Assembly (NCBI GenBank): GCA_023382655.1
Contig: JAHDWK010000004.1
Span: 336,538 to 400,537 of the forward strand
DNA from: Anaerolineae bacterium
GTDB lineage: Bacteria > Chloroflexota > Anaerolineae > Promineifilales > Promineifilaceae
Direction of reading: 5' to 3'
Length of the DNA stretch: 64,000 nucleotides
Of the stretch, positions 1 through 7,105 are shown piece by piece. Position 1 is the first letter of the stretch, and the number at the start of each line of letters is the position of its first letter. Below the pieces are notes generated by a model. It did not search any database. It had not been told where the DNA came from and saw nothing but the letters and a program-made list of their open reading frames with translations. Made by a program: the position numbers and the translations under genes.

Positions 1-246
1 ACGCCACACACCAGCAACATCAATGTAAAGGGCAAATTGTACCAACTAAACAGCATAGGTAAGGTTTCAGTTAACATGATGTAGACATTTTACCAGCAAT
101 TGTTACGCAGGTGTATACGGGGACAGATTATTTCTGGTTGCGCCTTTATGGGCAAGTCGTTACCGCTAAACTCAGGCTCCAAGTGGGTGGCTCATACGGC
201 CGTGCCCGTCTACAATTGGGGCATCGAATATTGGCGAGGTGAATGT
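1..246. other. Left-edge non-coding stretch
   Basis: I see no convincing gene in this stretch. An open frame runs from 100 into sufE, but its first 49 codons look unlike SufE and have no ribosome binding site, so it is treated as upstream sequence. One copy of the octamer ACGGCCGT lies at 196-203. A promoter for sufE should be here, but I could not identify one with confidence. Confidence 0.5.
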
Positions 247-669
247 ATGAAAGAAGTTCCCCTGAGATTACAGGAGATTGTGGAAGACTTTAACTACTGC
301 GAAGGGCAGGAAAAGCTGGAATTGCTGCTGGAATATGCTGAAAAACTACCACCCTTACCAAACTGGCTGCAAGGCAAACAGCAGGAGATGGATCAGGTGC
401 ATGAATGTATGACGCCGGTCTTTATTTACCCGGAAAAGCAGGACGGCTGTTTCCATTTCCATTTTGACATTCCCCCAGAAGCCCCCACCGTGCGCGGTTT
501 TGCTGCTGTGTTGCAAGAGGGATTGGCCGGTAGTACGTCAGATGAGATCACGGCCGTGCCCGATATGTTCCATACGCAGATGGGTTTGCAGCAAGTCCTG
601 TCCGGGCAGCGGCTCAACGGTATCACCGCCATGCTCAGCCACATCAAAACCCTGGCCCAAACGACGTAG
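247..669 (+). CDS. sufE: SufE family Fe-S cluster assembly protein
   Basis: This 140-residue cytosolic protein belongs to the SufE family. SufE takes persulfide sulfur from the cysteine desulfurase SufS and passes it to the Fe-S scaffold. The whole length matches the family: an N-terminal helix (RLQEIVEDFNYCEGQEK), the LPPLP turn near residue 35, and the acceptor-cysteine region VHECMTPVFI, where Cys54 fits the active-site cysteine. The start at 247 is preferred over the longer frame beginning at 100 because GAGGTG lies at 236-241, five bases upstream, and because family length is about 140 residues. No sufS, sufB or sufD is adjacent, so it is a detached suf gene here. It is followed by a strong terminator. 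Confidence 0.88.
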   Translation: MKEVPLRLQEIVEDFNYCEGQEKLELLLEYAEKLPPLPNWLQGKQQEMDQVHECMTPVFIYPEKQDGCFHFHFDIPPEAPTVRGFAAVLQEGLAGSTSDEITAVPDMFHTQMGLQQVLSGQRLNGITAMLSHIKTLAQTT

Positions 670-710
670 ATTGCTTCAACCTTGGAGATTGAACCAATCA
701 TTGTGTAGAA

Positions 711-743
711 ACGGCCGTCTGCTAAACAGACGGCCGTTTTTTT
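711..743 (+). terminator. Rho-independent terminator after sufE
   Basis: A perfect 11-base stem ACGGCCGTCTG (711-721) pairs with CAGACGGCCGT (727-737) around the loop CTAAA and is followed by seven T residues (737-743). Each arm carries one copy of the octamer ACGGCCGT, so the genome-wide palindrome is used as terminator stem material. Confidence 0.92.
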
Positions 744-747
744 ACCA

Positions 748-776
748 TTGACTTTTCTATATAGATCAATTATTAT
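748..776 (+). promoter_or_regulatory. Sigma-70-type promoter of the ICMT cluster
   Basis: A TTGACT -35 box (748-753) and a TATTAT -10 box (771-776) are separated by 17 bases. The spacer contains the perfect palindrome TCTATATAGA (756-765). Transcription would start near 783, about 30 bases before the first gene of the cluster. Confidence 0.75.
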
Positions 777-792
777 TTAGACATATCTAAAT
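775..792. promoter_or_regulatory. Probable operator, inverted repeat
   Basis: ATTTAGA (775-781) and TCTAAAT (786-792) form a 7-base inverted repeat around CATA. It overlaps the -10 box and the expected start site, the usual place for a repressor operator. The regulator is unknown and no repressor gene is adjacent. Confidence 0.6.
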
Positions 793-814
793 TTTTAACC
801 AAAGGAGGCCCATG

Positions 815-1531
815 ATGAGCCAGATAACAGTTCAAAATATGGAAAAACCCAGGCTGAACAAAGATGGCAAAAAGCGCCTGGTCGTCATCCTTGTCTATTT
901 TCTGACGCTGACCCTCGTCCTCTTTCTGGCAGCGGGTACATGGCAATGGCCGGTCGCCTGGCTGTATACGCTGCTCTCTCTGGCTGCCTTTTTCATTGCC
1001 GGTCTGTGGATGCTGCGCTACCACCCCGGCATTATCAATGAACGCGGCCGTATGGCGGAAGGCACAAAACCGTTCGACAAATTGTTCACCAAACTCTATT
1101 TGCCCCTCCCCTTCCTGCTGCCTCTGGTCGCCGGGCTAGATTACCGCTTCGATGGGACATCCATCCCGCTGGCGTGGCAGGTAGTGGGTGTTATCGGCCT
1201 GGTACCAGGGCTGATTTTGCCCTACTGGGCTATGGCCGTAAACGATTATCTGGTGACAACGGTACGCATCCAGACGGATCGCGGGCATCAGGTTTGCCGC
1301 AGCGGCCCTTATCGTTTTGTGCGCCACCCCATGTATGTTGGTTCAATTTTAACGTCGGTAGGCGCGCCGCTGCTGTTGGGGTCGTGGTGGGCGCTGCTGG
1401 TGGGGTTGTGGGCCGTTGGGCTGGTCGTCTGGCGCACGGCGCGTGAAGACCAGACGTTGCAGGCTGAACTGCCGGGGTATTCTGACTACGCGCAGGACGT
1501 TCGCTACCGGCTGCTGCCCGGTGTGTGGTAG
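815..1531 (+). CDS. Isoprenylcysteine carboxyl methyltransferase-type membrane protein
   Basis: This membrane protein of about 238 residues belongs to the ICMT/PEMT-like methyltransferase superfamily. There are about five hydrophobic segments: near residues 26-48, 50-70, 95-115, 125-148 and a C-terminal hairpin. The family signature RHPMYVGSIL lies before the last hydrophobic hairpin, and the end is charged (R-ED-L). Members methylate small or lipid-like substrates using S-adenosylmethionine at the membrane; the substrate here cannot be read from sequence. AAAGGAGG at 801-808 gives a better spacing (6) to the ATG at 815 than to the one at 812. A second member of the family follows after 21 bases, and both probably share the promoter at 748-776. 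Confidence 0.82.
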   Translation: MSQITVQNMEKPRLNKDGKKRLVVILVYFLTLTLVLFLAAGTWQWPVAWLYTLLSLAAFFIAGLWMLRYHPGIINERGRMAEGTKPFDKLFTKLYLPLPFLLPLVAGLDYRFDGTSIPLAWQVVGVIGLVPGLILPYWAMAVNDYLVTTVRIQTDRGHQVCRSGPYRFVRHPMYVGSILTSVGAPLLLGSWWALLVGLWAVGLVVWRTAREDQTLQAELPGYSDYAQDVRYRLLPGVW

Positions 1532-1552
1532 CGGCCAAACAAGGAGAATAAC

Positions 1553-2179
1553 ATGACACTCGAACTCTTTTTCAAGATTGCCTTATTTATCATTTTCTTT
1601 AGCTTCGCTTATGTAATTTCGGCATATAGCAAAACGGCCAAAACACGTGATGCTGATAAGACGACGCGGATCAAGGCACACCATGAGCATGAAGTCCCAC
1701 TCCTGCTGAAAGTGCGCCAACTATTCGGGATTCCATTTTACCTGGGGCTGCTGCTATGGACGTTTGCGCCAGCAACGATGGCCTGGTCGGCGCTGGCGCT
1801 GCCGGTATGGATGCGCTGGCTGGGGGTGGGCATTGGTGTTTTGGCGATATTCCTCAATGTCTGGAGCCACCGGACGATGAGTCGGCAATTGGGCGACGCT
1901 TTTGATCCGGTGCTGCGGCTGCTGGAAGTACCGGCGCTGGTGCAGAGCGGCCCTTATGCCATCGTGCGCCACCCGATCTATCTGGCGTTTTTGCTCATGC
2001 AAATTTCGGTGCTGCTATTGACCGCTAACTGGTTTATTGGTTTTTGTGGTCTGGCAATCATCATCTCTGTTATCGCCATTCGCGTGCCTGAAGAAGAAAA
2101 GCTATTGATTAACCAGTTTGGCGACGAATATCACAATTACCGCCAACAAACCGGGGGGTTGCTTCCCAAACTGAGATAA
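1553..2179 (+). CDS. Second isoprenylcysteine carboxyl methyltransferase-type membrane protein
   Basis: This 208-residue protein belongs to the same superfamily as its upstream neighbour, but its sequence is clearly different. A first hydrophobic segment lies at about residues 4-22, followed by a polar stretch rich in K, D and H (residues 24-48). Three or four further hydrophobic segments follow, with the motif RHPIYLAFLL and a C-terminal R-P-EE--L element typical of the SAM-binding end of this family. AAGGAG lies seven bases upstream of the ATG. The gene is part of a tight cluster, with the next gene starting five bases after the stop. Substrate unknown. Confidence 0.8.
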   Translation: MTLELFFKIALFIIFFSFAYVISAYSKTAKTRDADKTTRIKAHHEHEVPLLLKVRQLFGIPFYLGLLLWTFAPATMAWSALALPVWMRWLGVGIGVLAIFLNVWSHRTMSRQLGDAFDPVLRLLEVPALVQSGPYAIVRHPIYLAFLLMQISVLLLTANWFIGFCGLAIIISVIAIRVPEEEKLLINQFGDEYHNYRQQTGGLLPKLR

Positions 2180-2184
2180 AGCCG

Positions 2185-2838
2185 ATGAATTACTACCTGG
2201 CACAAAAAGGCAATCTGCTGAAAGGGCACAAGAAGATGATGAGGTTGGCACGGCCGTATCTCACTGAACACTACGGCGCTGAACTGGCAGACACGGCCGT
2301 GGCCGAATCCATTGTTGAATTTGAGCAGCTAATCCCCGACATCCCCTATATTGGTGGCCAGGAAAACAGTATGACTGATGCCCTGGTACAGATGGCAGGG
2401 TTACTGGCACTCTACCGCGTCTTGAAGCGGCACGGCAAACCGGTAGCTGAGATTGGTGAACTGGCACAGCAGATGGCGCAAGCGTGGGTAGACCAATTCC
2501 CCCAATTCCTGCGCCGGTTGATCGGGCGGTATTACTTCTCCACATTTAATCGCCGCCGGTTGGCGCAAAAAGCAGAGGCGCTGCGGCAGCAGCAGTACCC
2601 CGGCGATTTTGTACGCGAGGTGGTGGTAGGCACACCCGATGATGACTTTGCCTGGGGCGTGAACTACCTGGAATGTGGCGTGGTCAAATTTTTTGCTGCC
2701 CAAGACGCCGCTGAATTTTCGCCCTTCATGTGCGAAATTGACTACTTGCTCTTCCCCGCTCTGGGCATCGAACTGCAACGCACAGGCGCCATTGCCCAGG
2801 GCTGCTCCCATTGTGACTTTCGGTTTACAAAGAAGTAA
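2185..2838 (+). CDS. L-2-amino-thiazoline-4-carboxylate hydrolase-like protein
   Basis: This 217-residue protein is soluble. It resembles the ATC hydrolase family (named for L-2-amino-thiazoline-4-carboxylic acid hydrolase of Pseudomonas): a helical N-terminal half, a central region with F-W-V-YLECG-V-F, and the typical end G-SHCDFRF. Most family members have no tested activity, so the hydrolase name is a family label only. It starts five bases after the upstream methyltransferase gene and is almost certainly cotranscribed with it. The shared operon suggests a joint role in modifying or detoxifying a small molecule (inference). Confidence 0.72.
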   Translation: MNYYLAQKGNLLKGHKKMMRLARPYLTEHYGAELADTAVAESIVEFEQLIPDIPYIGGQENSMTDALVQMAGLLALYRVLKRHGKPVAEIGELAQQMAQAWVDQFPQFLRRLIGRYYFSTFNRRRLAQKAEALRQQQYPGDFVREVVVGTPDDDFAWGVNYLECGVVKFFAAQDAAEFSPFMCEIDYLLFPALGIELQRTGAIAQGCSHCDFRFTKK

Positions 2839-2890
2839 CTGATTAACTGCGTAATTGGGTAATTGGGTAATGATAGCATCACCCCATTAC
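2836..2890. repeat. Octad repeat (GGTAATTG family) with inverted end
   Basis: Degenerate direct repeats of an 8-base unit (GGTAATTG) run through the gap between two genes, ending in the complementary CCCATTACCCC. The same family recurs at 11868, 18117, 34330 and 54711. Confidence 0.7.
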
Positions 2891-2908
2891 CCCCTGGAAT
2901 AATTTGAA

Positions 2909-5227
2909 ATGATCTACGAATTTGCCACACTACCCTCAAACAAAACAACGGCCGTTGGCGGCAAAGGCGGCACGTTAGCCAAACTCTATCAGGCGGGCTA
3001 CCCCGTACCCGACGGTTTTGTCATTGCGCCGGAGGCATTTGGCCACGAATTGCTGCGTGATGATGCCTGGGAAACAGTACAGCGCCATCTGGCTGTTTTA
3101 CGCAATGGGCGCGGCACGCCCTTTGCCATTCGCTCTTCAGCCTTCAGCGAAGACTCGGCTCACGCTTCCTTTGCCGGGGAGTTTGATTCGGTGCTGGATG
3201 TGCAGCACGATGACGATATTCGCCGCGCCATTCACACCGTGCGCCAATCCGGGCAGAACGAGCGCGTGCAGGCATACAGCCAGGCGCAGGGATTAAACGG
3301 CCGTCACCATCAAGTCGCCGTTGTGGTGCAAAAAATGGTGCGGGCGGAAATGGCCGGGGTGCTGTTTACGGCCGATCCCGTCAGCGGCAACCATGCCCAC
3401 ATGACCGGCAATTTTGTGCGCGGTTTGGGTGATAAGCTGGTTTCTGGCGAAGTAACACCGGAAACATTTACGCTGTCTCGCCCCAAAGGCACGTATACCG
3501 GGCCACCAGAAATGAAGCGTTACGGCCGTGCCCTGTTCAAACTGGCGCAGCGGTTAGAAAACGAGTTACACGGGCCACAGGATATTGAATGGGCGGTGGC
3601 CGATGGCCGGGTGTACCTGCTGCAAGCTCGCCCCATCACCACCATGCAGCCCTATAATCCAGCGACGGGTGAATGGAACGACAGTTTGCGCGGTGATTAC
3701 TTGTGGACCAATGCCAACTTTGGCGAAGCGGTGCCCGATGTGATGACGCCCATGACATGGTCGCTGCTGCAACTATACGGCCGTGAAACCTTCACCATCC
3801 CTCTGCCCGGCCAACATCCCCTGTTTGGCAATATCGGCGGGCGCTTTTACATGAACGCCAGTCTGGCTGCTTCTATGTTTACCGCTTTGGGCTACAGTCG
3901 GGAGCGAATTGCGTCCCAAATGCGCGAATTTTTCGGCTATCTGCCGGAAGATACGGCCGTGCCGCTCATCCCGTTTTCGCGGTGGGCGGTGCTGCGCGCG
4001 CTCCTGAAAAGCGCACCGGCGGCTATGCGCCGGGTACGCCGTGACCGCAAACGATTGGCGGCGGCCACGGCCGTCATGCCTGAACAAGCGGCCACGTTCC
4101 AGGCGCACATTGCCACCGCGGAAACATCGGCTGACCTGCTGGCGGTGTGGTGGGAATTAGAGGCGGCTTTACGGGAAGCCTGTCAACTGTTGCAGGCAGG
4201 CACGGGTTTGTTTGAGGATTTGGTACGGCCGTTGCGCCAAAAGCTGGTCAAATGGACAGACGAAGAGACGGCCAACACCCTGCTCTCCGGCTTCAGCCAG
4301 GGCGGCGACCAACTCGCCAGCCTGGGACCGGTGATTGGGTTGTGGCGCGTGCAGCAAGGGCAGATGAGCCAGGCCGAATACATGCGGCAGTTCGGCCACC
4401 GCAGCGCCCACGAATTTGAACTGGCCTGGCCGCGCCCGACCGAGGAACCGGATTGGCTGGCACAGCAGCAGGCCAACCTGGCAGCGGTAGATGTGCCTGC
4501 CTTGCTGGCCCGGCAAGAGGCGGGCAAAGCGGCGGCCTGGGCACATTTTGCGCAGCAACAGCCGCGCCGCACCGCCAAAGTGCAACAACAACTGGCGCAA
4601 GTGGCCGCTGCTGCCCGCAACCGGGAAGCCATTCGCTCCGAGATCATCCGGCTGGTGGGCGTGGTCCGCGCTTTTGCTTTGCGCGTCGCTGAATTGACCG
4701 GATTAGGCGACACGGTGTTTTTCTTGCGGCTGGAGGAGATGGCGGCGGTGTTGGGCGGGGATAACGCGGCCGTCGCCTATATTTCGCCTCGCCAACAAGC
4801 CCATGAACGATTGACAGCACTGCCGGTGTACCCGGGGATCATTCACGGCCGTTTTAACCCACATCATTGGCAGCAAGAGAAAGACCTGACAGGTCTGGCA
4901 GACCTGTCAGGTCTCATAATCGGCTTTCCCGGCGCGGCGGGCGTGGTGGAAGGGGTGGTGCGCCGGTTGGATGCGCCGGAGCAAGGCCACCTGCTGCAAC
5001 CCGGCGAAATCCTGGTAACGGCGACAACCAACATTGGCTGGACGCCCCTTTTCCCCAAAGCGGGCGCGGTTGTCACCGATGTGGGCGCACCCCTTTCCCA
5101 CGCCGCCATTGTTGCCCGCGAACTGGGCATCCCGGCAGTGGTGGGCACGGGCAATGCCACGGCGCGACTGCAAACGGGGGATTCGGTGCGGGTGAATGGG
5201 GCGAAGGGAATAGTAGAAATACTGTAG
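2909..5227 (+). CDS. PEP synthase-like dikinase/phosphotransferase
   Basis: This 772-residue cytosolic enzyme has the PEP-synthase fold order. An ATP-grasp PPDK N-terminal domain spans about residues 1-250, with KGGTLAKL, PFAIRSSAFSEDSAHASFAGEF, VVVQKMV, AGVLFTADPVSG and DIEWAV-DGRVYLLQARPI. A long helical middle follows, then a PEP-utilising swivelling domain at the C-terminus. In that domain PLSHAAIVARELGIPAVVG carries His731, the expected phosphohistidine. It is close in layout to pyruvate,water dikinases and to rifampicin phosphotransferases, and I cannot tell which. A 15-base inverted repeat is inserted in frame at 4883-4913 (see separate entry). The start is at ATG 2909 with only a weak GGAAT upstream. 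Confidence 0.8.
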   Translation: MIYEFATLPSNKTTAVGGKGGTLAKLYQAGYPVPDGFVIAPEAFGHELLRDDAWETVQRHLAVLRNGRGTPFAIRSSAFSEDSAHASFAGEFDSVLDVQHDDDIRRAIHTVRQSGQNERVQAYSQAQGLNGRHHQVAVVVQKMVRAEMAGVLFTADPVSGNHAHMTGNFVRGLGDKLVSGEVTPETFTLSRPKGTYTGPPEMKRYGRALFKLAQRLENELHGPQDIEWAVADGRVYLLQARPITTMQPYNPATGEWNDSLRGDYLWTNANFGEAVPDVMTPMTWSLLQLYGRETFTIPLPGQHPLFGNIGGRFYMNASLAASMFTALGYSRERIASQMREFFGYLPEDTAVPLIPFSRWAVLRALLKSAPAAMRRVRRDRKRLAAATAVMPEQAATFQAHIATAETSADLLAVWWELEAALREACQLLQAGTGLFEDLVRPLRQKLVKWTDEETANTLLSGFSQGGDQLASLGPVIGLWRVQQGQMSQAEYMRQFGHRSAHEFELAWPRPTEEPDWLAQQQANLAAVDVPALLARQEAGKAAAWAHFAQQQPRRTAKVQQQLAQVAAAARNREAIRSEIIRLVGVVRAFALRVAELTGLGDTVFFLRLEEMAAVLGGDNAAVAYISPRQQAHERLTALPVYPGIIHGRFNPHHWQQEKDLTGLADLSGLIIGFPGAAGVVEGVVRRLDAPEQGHLLQPGEILVTATTNIGWTPLFPKAGAVVTDVGAPLSHAAIVARELGIPAVVGTGNATARLQTGDSVRVNGAKGIVEIL
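4883..4913. repeat. Perfect palindromic insert inside the dikinase gene
   Basis: GACCTGACAGGTCTG (4883-4897) pairs exactly with CAGACCTGTCAGGTC (4899-4913) around one G. It is read in frame as DLTGLADLSGL just before the mobile phosphohistidine domain, so it lengthens a linker without breaking the protein. Confidence 0.85.
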
Positions 5228-5250
5228 GGCGATTTTGAAAATCGCCCCAC
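5224..5250. repeat. Hairpin repeat at the 3' end of the dikinase gene
   Basis: GGGCGATTTT (5227-5236) and AAAATCGCCC (5238-5247) form a perfect 10-base stem with a one-base loop. It begins right at the stop codon. There is no T tract directly after it. It may protect the mRNA end or act as a weak terminator, with TTTTTT 20 bases further on. Confidence 0.7.
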
Positions 5251-5289
5251 AATTCGCCAGACGCCCCGTTTTTTGGTAAATGTTGGGGT

Positions 5290-6228
5290 ATGAGCATAAC
5301 CGACATTAGCGTCAACTTATACCGCAAGACATTGAAGCGCATTCGCCCGGCGCACCGGGCTACGCATTGGCTGATGGGGCATGGGGTGATTCCGCTGTTA
5401 GAACGTAGCAGCGGCTTTGCCACGATGCCGGATGACCCGTTCTGGTTTCGGCTGGAGCTGCTGACGGGGCGGCATGAACGGGAGACGATGGCGGTGCTGG
5501 ATGGGTTGGTACGGCCGTCGGCCATTATGCTGGATGTGGGGGCGCATGTGGGTTATTATGCCCGCCGCTATGCGCCGGTCATTGGGAAGGGCGGCCATGC
5601 CGACGGCCGTATCTTTGCCTTTGAACCCCATCCGCGCACCTTCAAGACGTTGGCTCACAATGTGGAAGAATATGCTAACGTGACGCCCGTACAGATGGCG
5701 TTGGCGGAGGTGGGGGGCACGGCCGTGCTGCACGACTACCTGATCATGTCCGCCAGTGGATCGCTGCATTACGATGAGACGATGGTGGCTTTGCAGCAGG
5801 CGCATATGCATGAGGGGGATGTGGCCCCCCGCATTGGCCAGGAGTTCCAGCCGCAGACGTTTACAGTGCAGACGATGCCGGGGGATGAGTTTCTGGCCGC
5901 ACAAGGTGTCAGCCGGGTGGATGTGATTAAGATGGATATTGAAGGGGCAGAGATCGGCGCGCTGCGCGGGCTACGCCAGACGATTGCCCGGTCGCCAGGG
6001 TTGAAGCTGGTGATGGAGTATAACCCGGCGGCGCTGAAGGCGTTTGGGCATGACCCGGCGGCAGCGCTGGCGGAAGTGTGTGCCCTCGGTTTTCAGCAGA
6101 TGCAGGTGATTGAGGTGGATGGGAAATTGACGGAATTGACGGGGCGGGAGACAGATATTGCCCAACTGACGACGCAGTTGATGGATCATATGGGGGTAGT
6201 CAACCTGCTATTTAGCCGTGATGCGTAA
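5290..6228 (+). CDS. FkbM family SAM-dependent methyltransferase
   Basis: This 312-residue class I methyltransferase belongs to the FkbM family, which O-methylates sugars and natural products. The N-terminal 75 residues are family-poor. SAM-binding motif I is MLDVGAHVGYYARRYAPV (near residue 78), followed by FAFEPHPRTFKTLAHNV (the acidic post-II residue is in FEP) and NVTPVQMALAEVGGTAVLHD. VDVIKMDIEGAEIGALRGL is the strongest signature of the family. The stand-alone position, with repeats on both sides, does not reveal the substrate; glycan methylation would fit the glycosyltransferase-rich surroundings (inference). Confidence 0.85.
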   Translation: MSITDISVNLYRKTLKRIRPAHRATHWLMGHGVIPLLERSSGFATMPDDPFWFRLELLTGRHERETMAVLDGLVRPSAIMLDVGAHVGYYARRYAPVIGKGGHADGRIFAFEPHPRTFKTLAHNVEEYANVTPVQMALAEVGGTAVLHDYLIMSASGSLHYDETMVALQQAHMHEGDVAPRIGQEFQPQTFTVQTMPGDEFLAAQGVSRVDVIKMDIEGAEIGALRGLRQTIARSPGLKLVMEYNPAALKAFGHDPAAALAEVCALGFQQMQVIEVDGKLTELTGRETDIAQLTTQLMDHMGVVNLLFSRDA

Positions 6229-6280
6229 TCCGTAAACCGAAGACCGATTACGGATTACGCATCACGGTCTACGGCCGTTC
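6225..6280. repeat. Heptad repeat, CGTAATC family, with inverted copy
   Basis: GCGTAATCCGTAAACCGAAG is followed by its inverted counterpart ACCGATTACGGATTACGC and then a copy of the octamer ACGGCCGT. A longer version lies at 7020-7105, so the LuxR-DUF805 gene is bracketed by the same element. Confidence 0.75.
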
Positions 6281-6344
6281 CCCCTTGTACCCCACCCGAC
6301 AATGTTTAGAATACGGGGAGCAAACAACCATAAGGGAAAGAAAG

Positions 6345-7022
6345 ATGACAATAACACAACTGGATGTATTGAGCGGCCGTGAACGGGAAGTGGTTGATCT
6401 TCTGCTGGAAGGCAAAAGCAACAAGGCCATGGCGGCGGCCCTGCATATTTCTGAGCGCACCGTTGAATTCCACCTGAAGAACATTTACGACAAGTTTCAA
6501 GTGAGTTCCCGCGTGGAACTGGTGCTAAAACTAGGGAATTCCACAGTTGTGGACAAAGGGGAAGTGGTTGAAAATGAAGACGGGCCTCATTCACGAAATT
6601 GGGCTACATCATTGCAAGAAGCCGTCTCACTATTCGGCAGGGAGTTAGAAATAAAAATGGCAGACACCTTAAAATCCGATGTCCACGACGAAGACAGCGG
6701 CCTGGAAGGCGACAGCCTGACCTTCTTTCAGGCGGTACGCACCTGTCTCCTCAAATCTGGCACGTTTCACGGCCGTGCGTCCCGGTCAGAGTTCTGGTGG
6801 TTCACCCTGTTCCTCTTCCTGCTGGTCACCGCGTTTAACTATCTGAGCGAAGCAGTGGCGGGCGCCTTCCTGATTGTGATGCTGCTGCCCTGGCTGGCGG
6901 CAGGCACCCGCCGCCTACACGATACCGGCATGAGCGGCTGGTGGCAACTGTTCCTGCTAGTTCCCGTAGGCGGCATCGTGATCGTGGGGAGTTTGTGGGC
7001 ACGGCCGTCGGCAGAACCGTAA
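6345..7022 (+). CDS. LuxR-type HTH / DUF805 membrane fusion protein
   Basis: This protein has about 225 residues from the ATG at 6345. Residues 5-65 form a LuxR/GerE helix-turn-helix: LSGREREVVDLLLEGKSNKA then ISERTVEFHLKNIYDKFQV. After an acidic linker, residues 120-220 match DUF805: FHGRASRSEFWWFTLFLFLL, two hydrophobic segments, RRLHDTGMSGWWQLFLLVP and a last hydrophobic segment. DUF805 proteins are small membrane proteins of unknown function. No receiver domain precedes the HTH, so this looks like a membrane-tethered DNA-binding protein. An upstream in-frame start exists at 6285, but its extra residues do not resemble either domain. Confidence 0.8.
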   Translation: MTITQLDVLSGREREVVDLLLEGKSNKAMAAALHISERTVEFHLKNIYDKFQVSSRVELVLKLGNSTVVDKGEVVENEDGPHSRNWATSLQEAVSLFGRELEIKMADTLKSDVHDEDSGLEGDSLTFFQAVRTCLLKSGTFHGRASRSEFWWFTLFLFLLVTAFNYLSEAVAGAFLIVMLLPWLAAGTRRLHDTGMSGWWQLFLLVPVGGIVIVGSLWARPSAEP

Positions 7023-7105
7023 TCCGTGATGCGTAATCCGTAATCCGTGATTCGGATTACGGATTACGGTTTACGATCTACGCATCACGGTCTACGGCCG
7101 TAACC
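7020..7105. repeat. Heptad repeat, CGTAATC family, with inverted copy
   Basis: Direct CGTAATC/CGTGATG heptads (7020-7048) are followed by inverted GGATTAC heptads (7052-7070), and then by CGCATCACGGTCTACGGCCGT, which also ends the copy at 6225. It separates the converging fusion gene and the S9 peptidase gene and covers the C-terminal codons of the peptidase. Confidence 0.75.

Noticed and set aside
100..246. N-terminal extension of the SufE frame
   Set aside because: The extra 49 residues match nothing in SufE and have no ribosome binding site; a good one precedes ATG 247.
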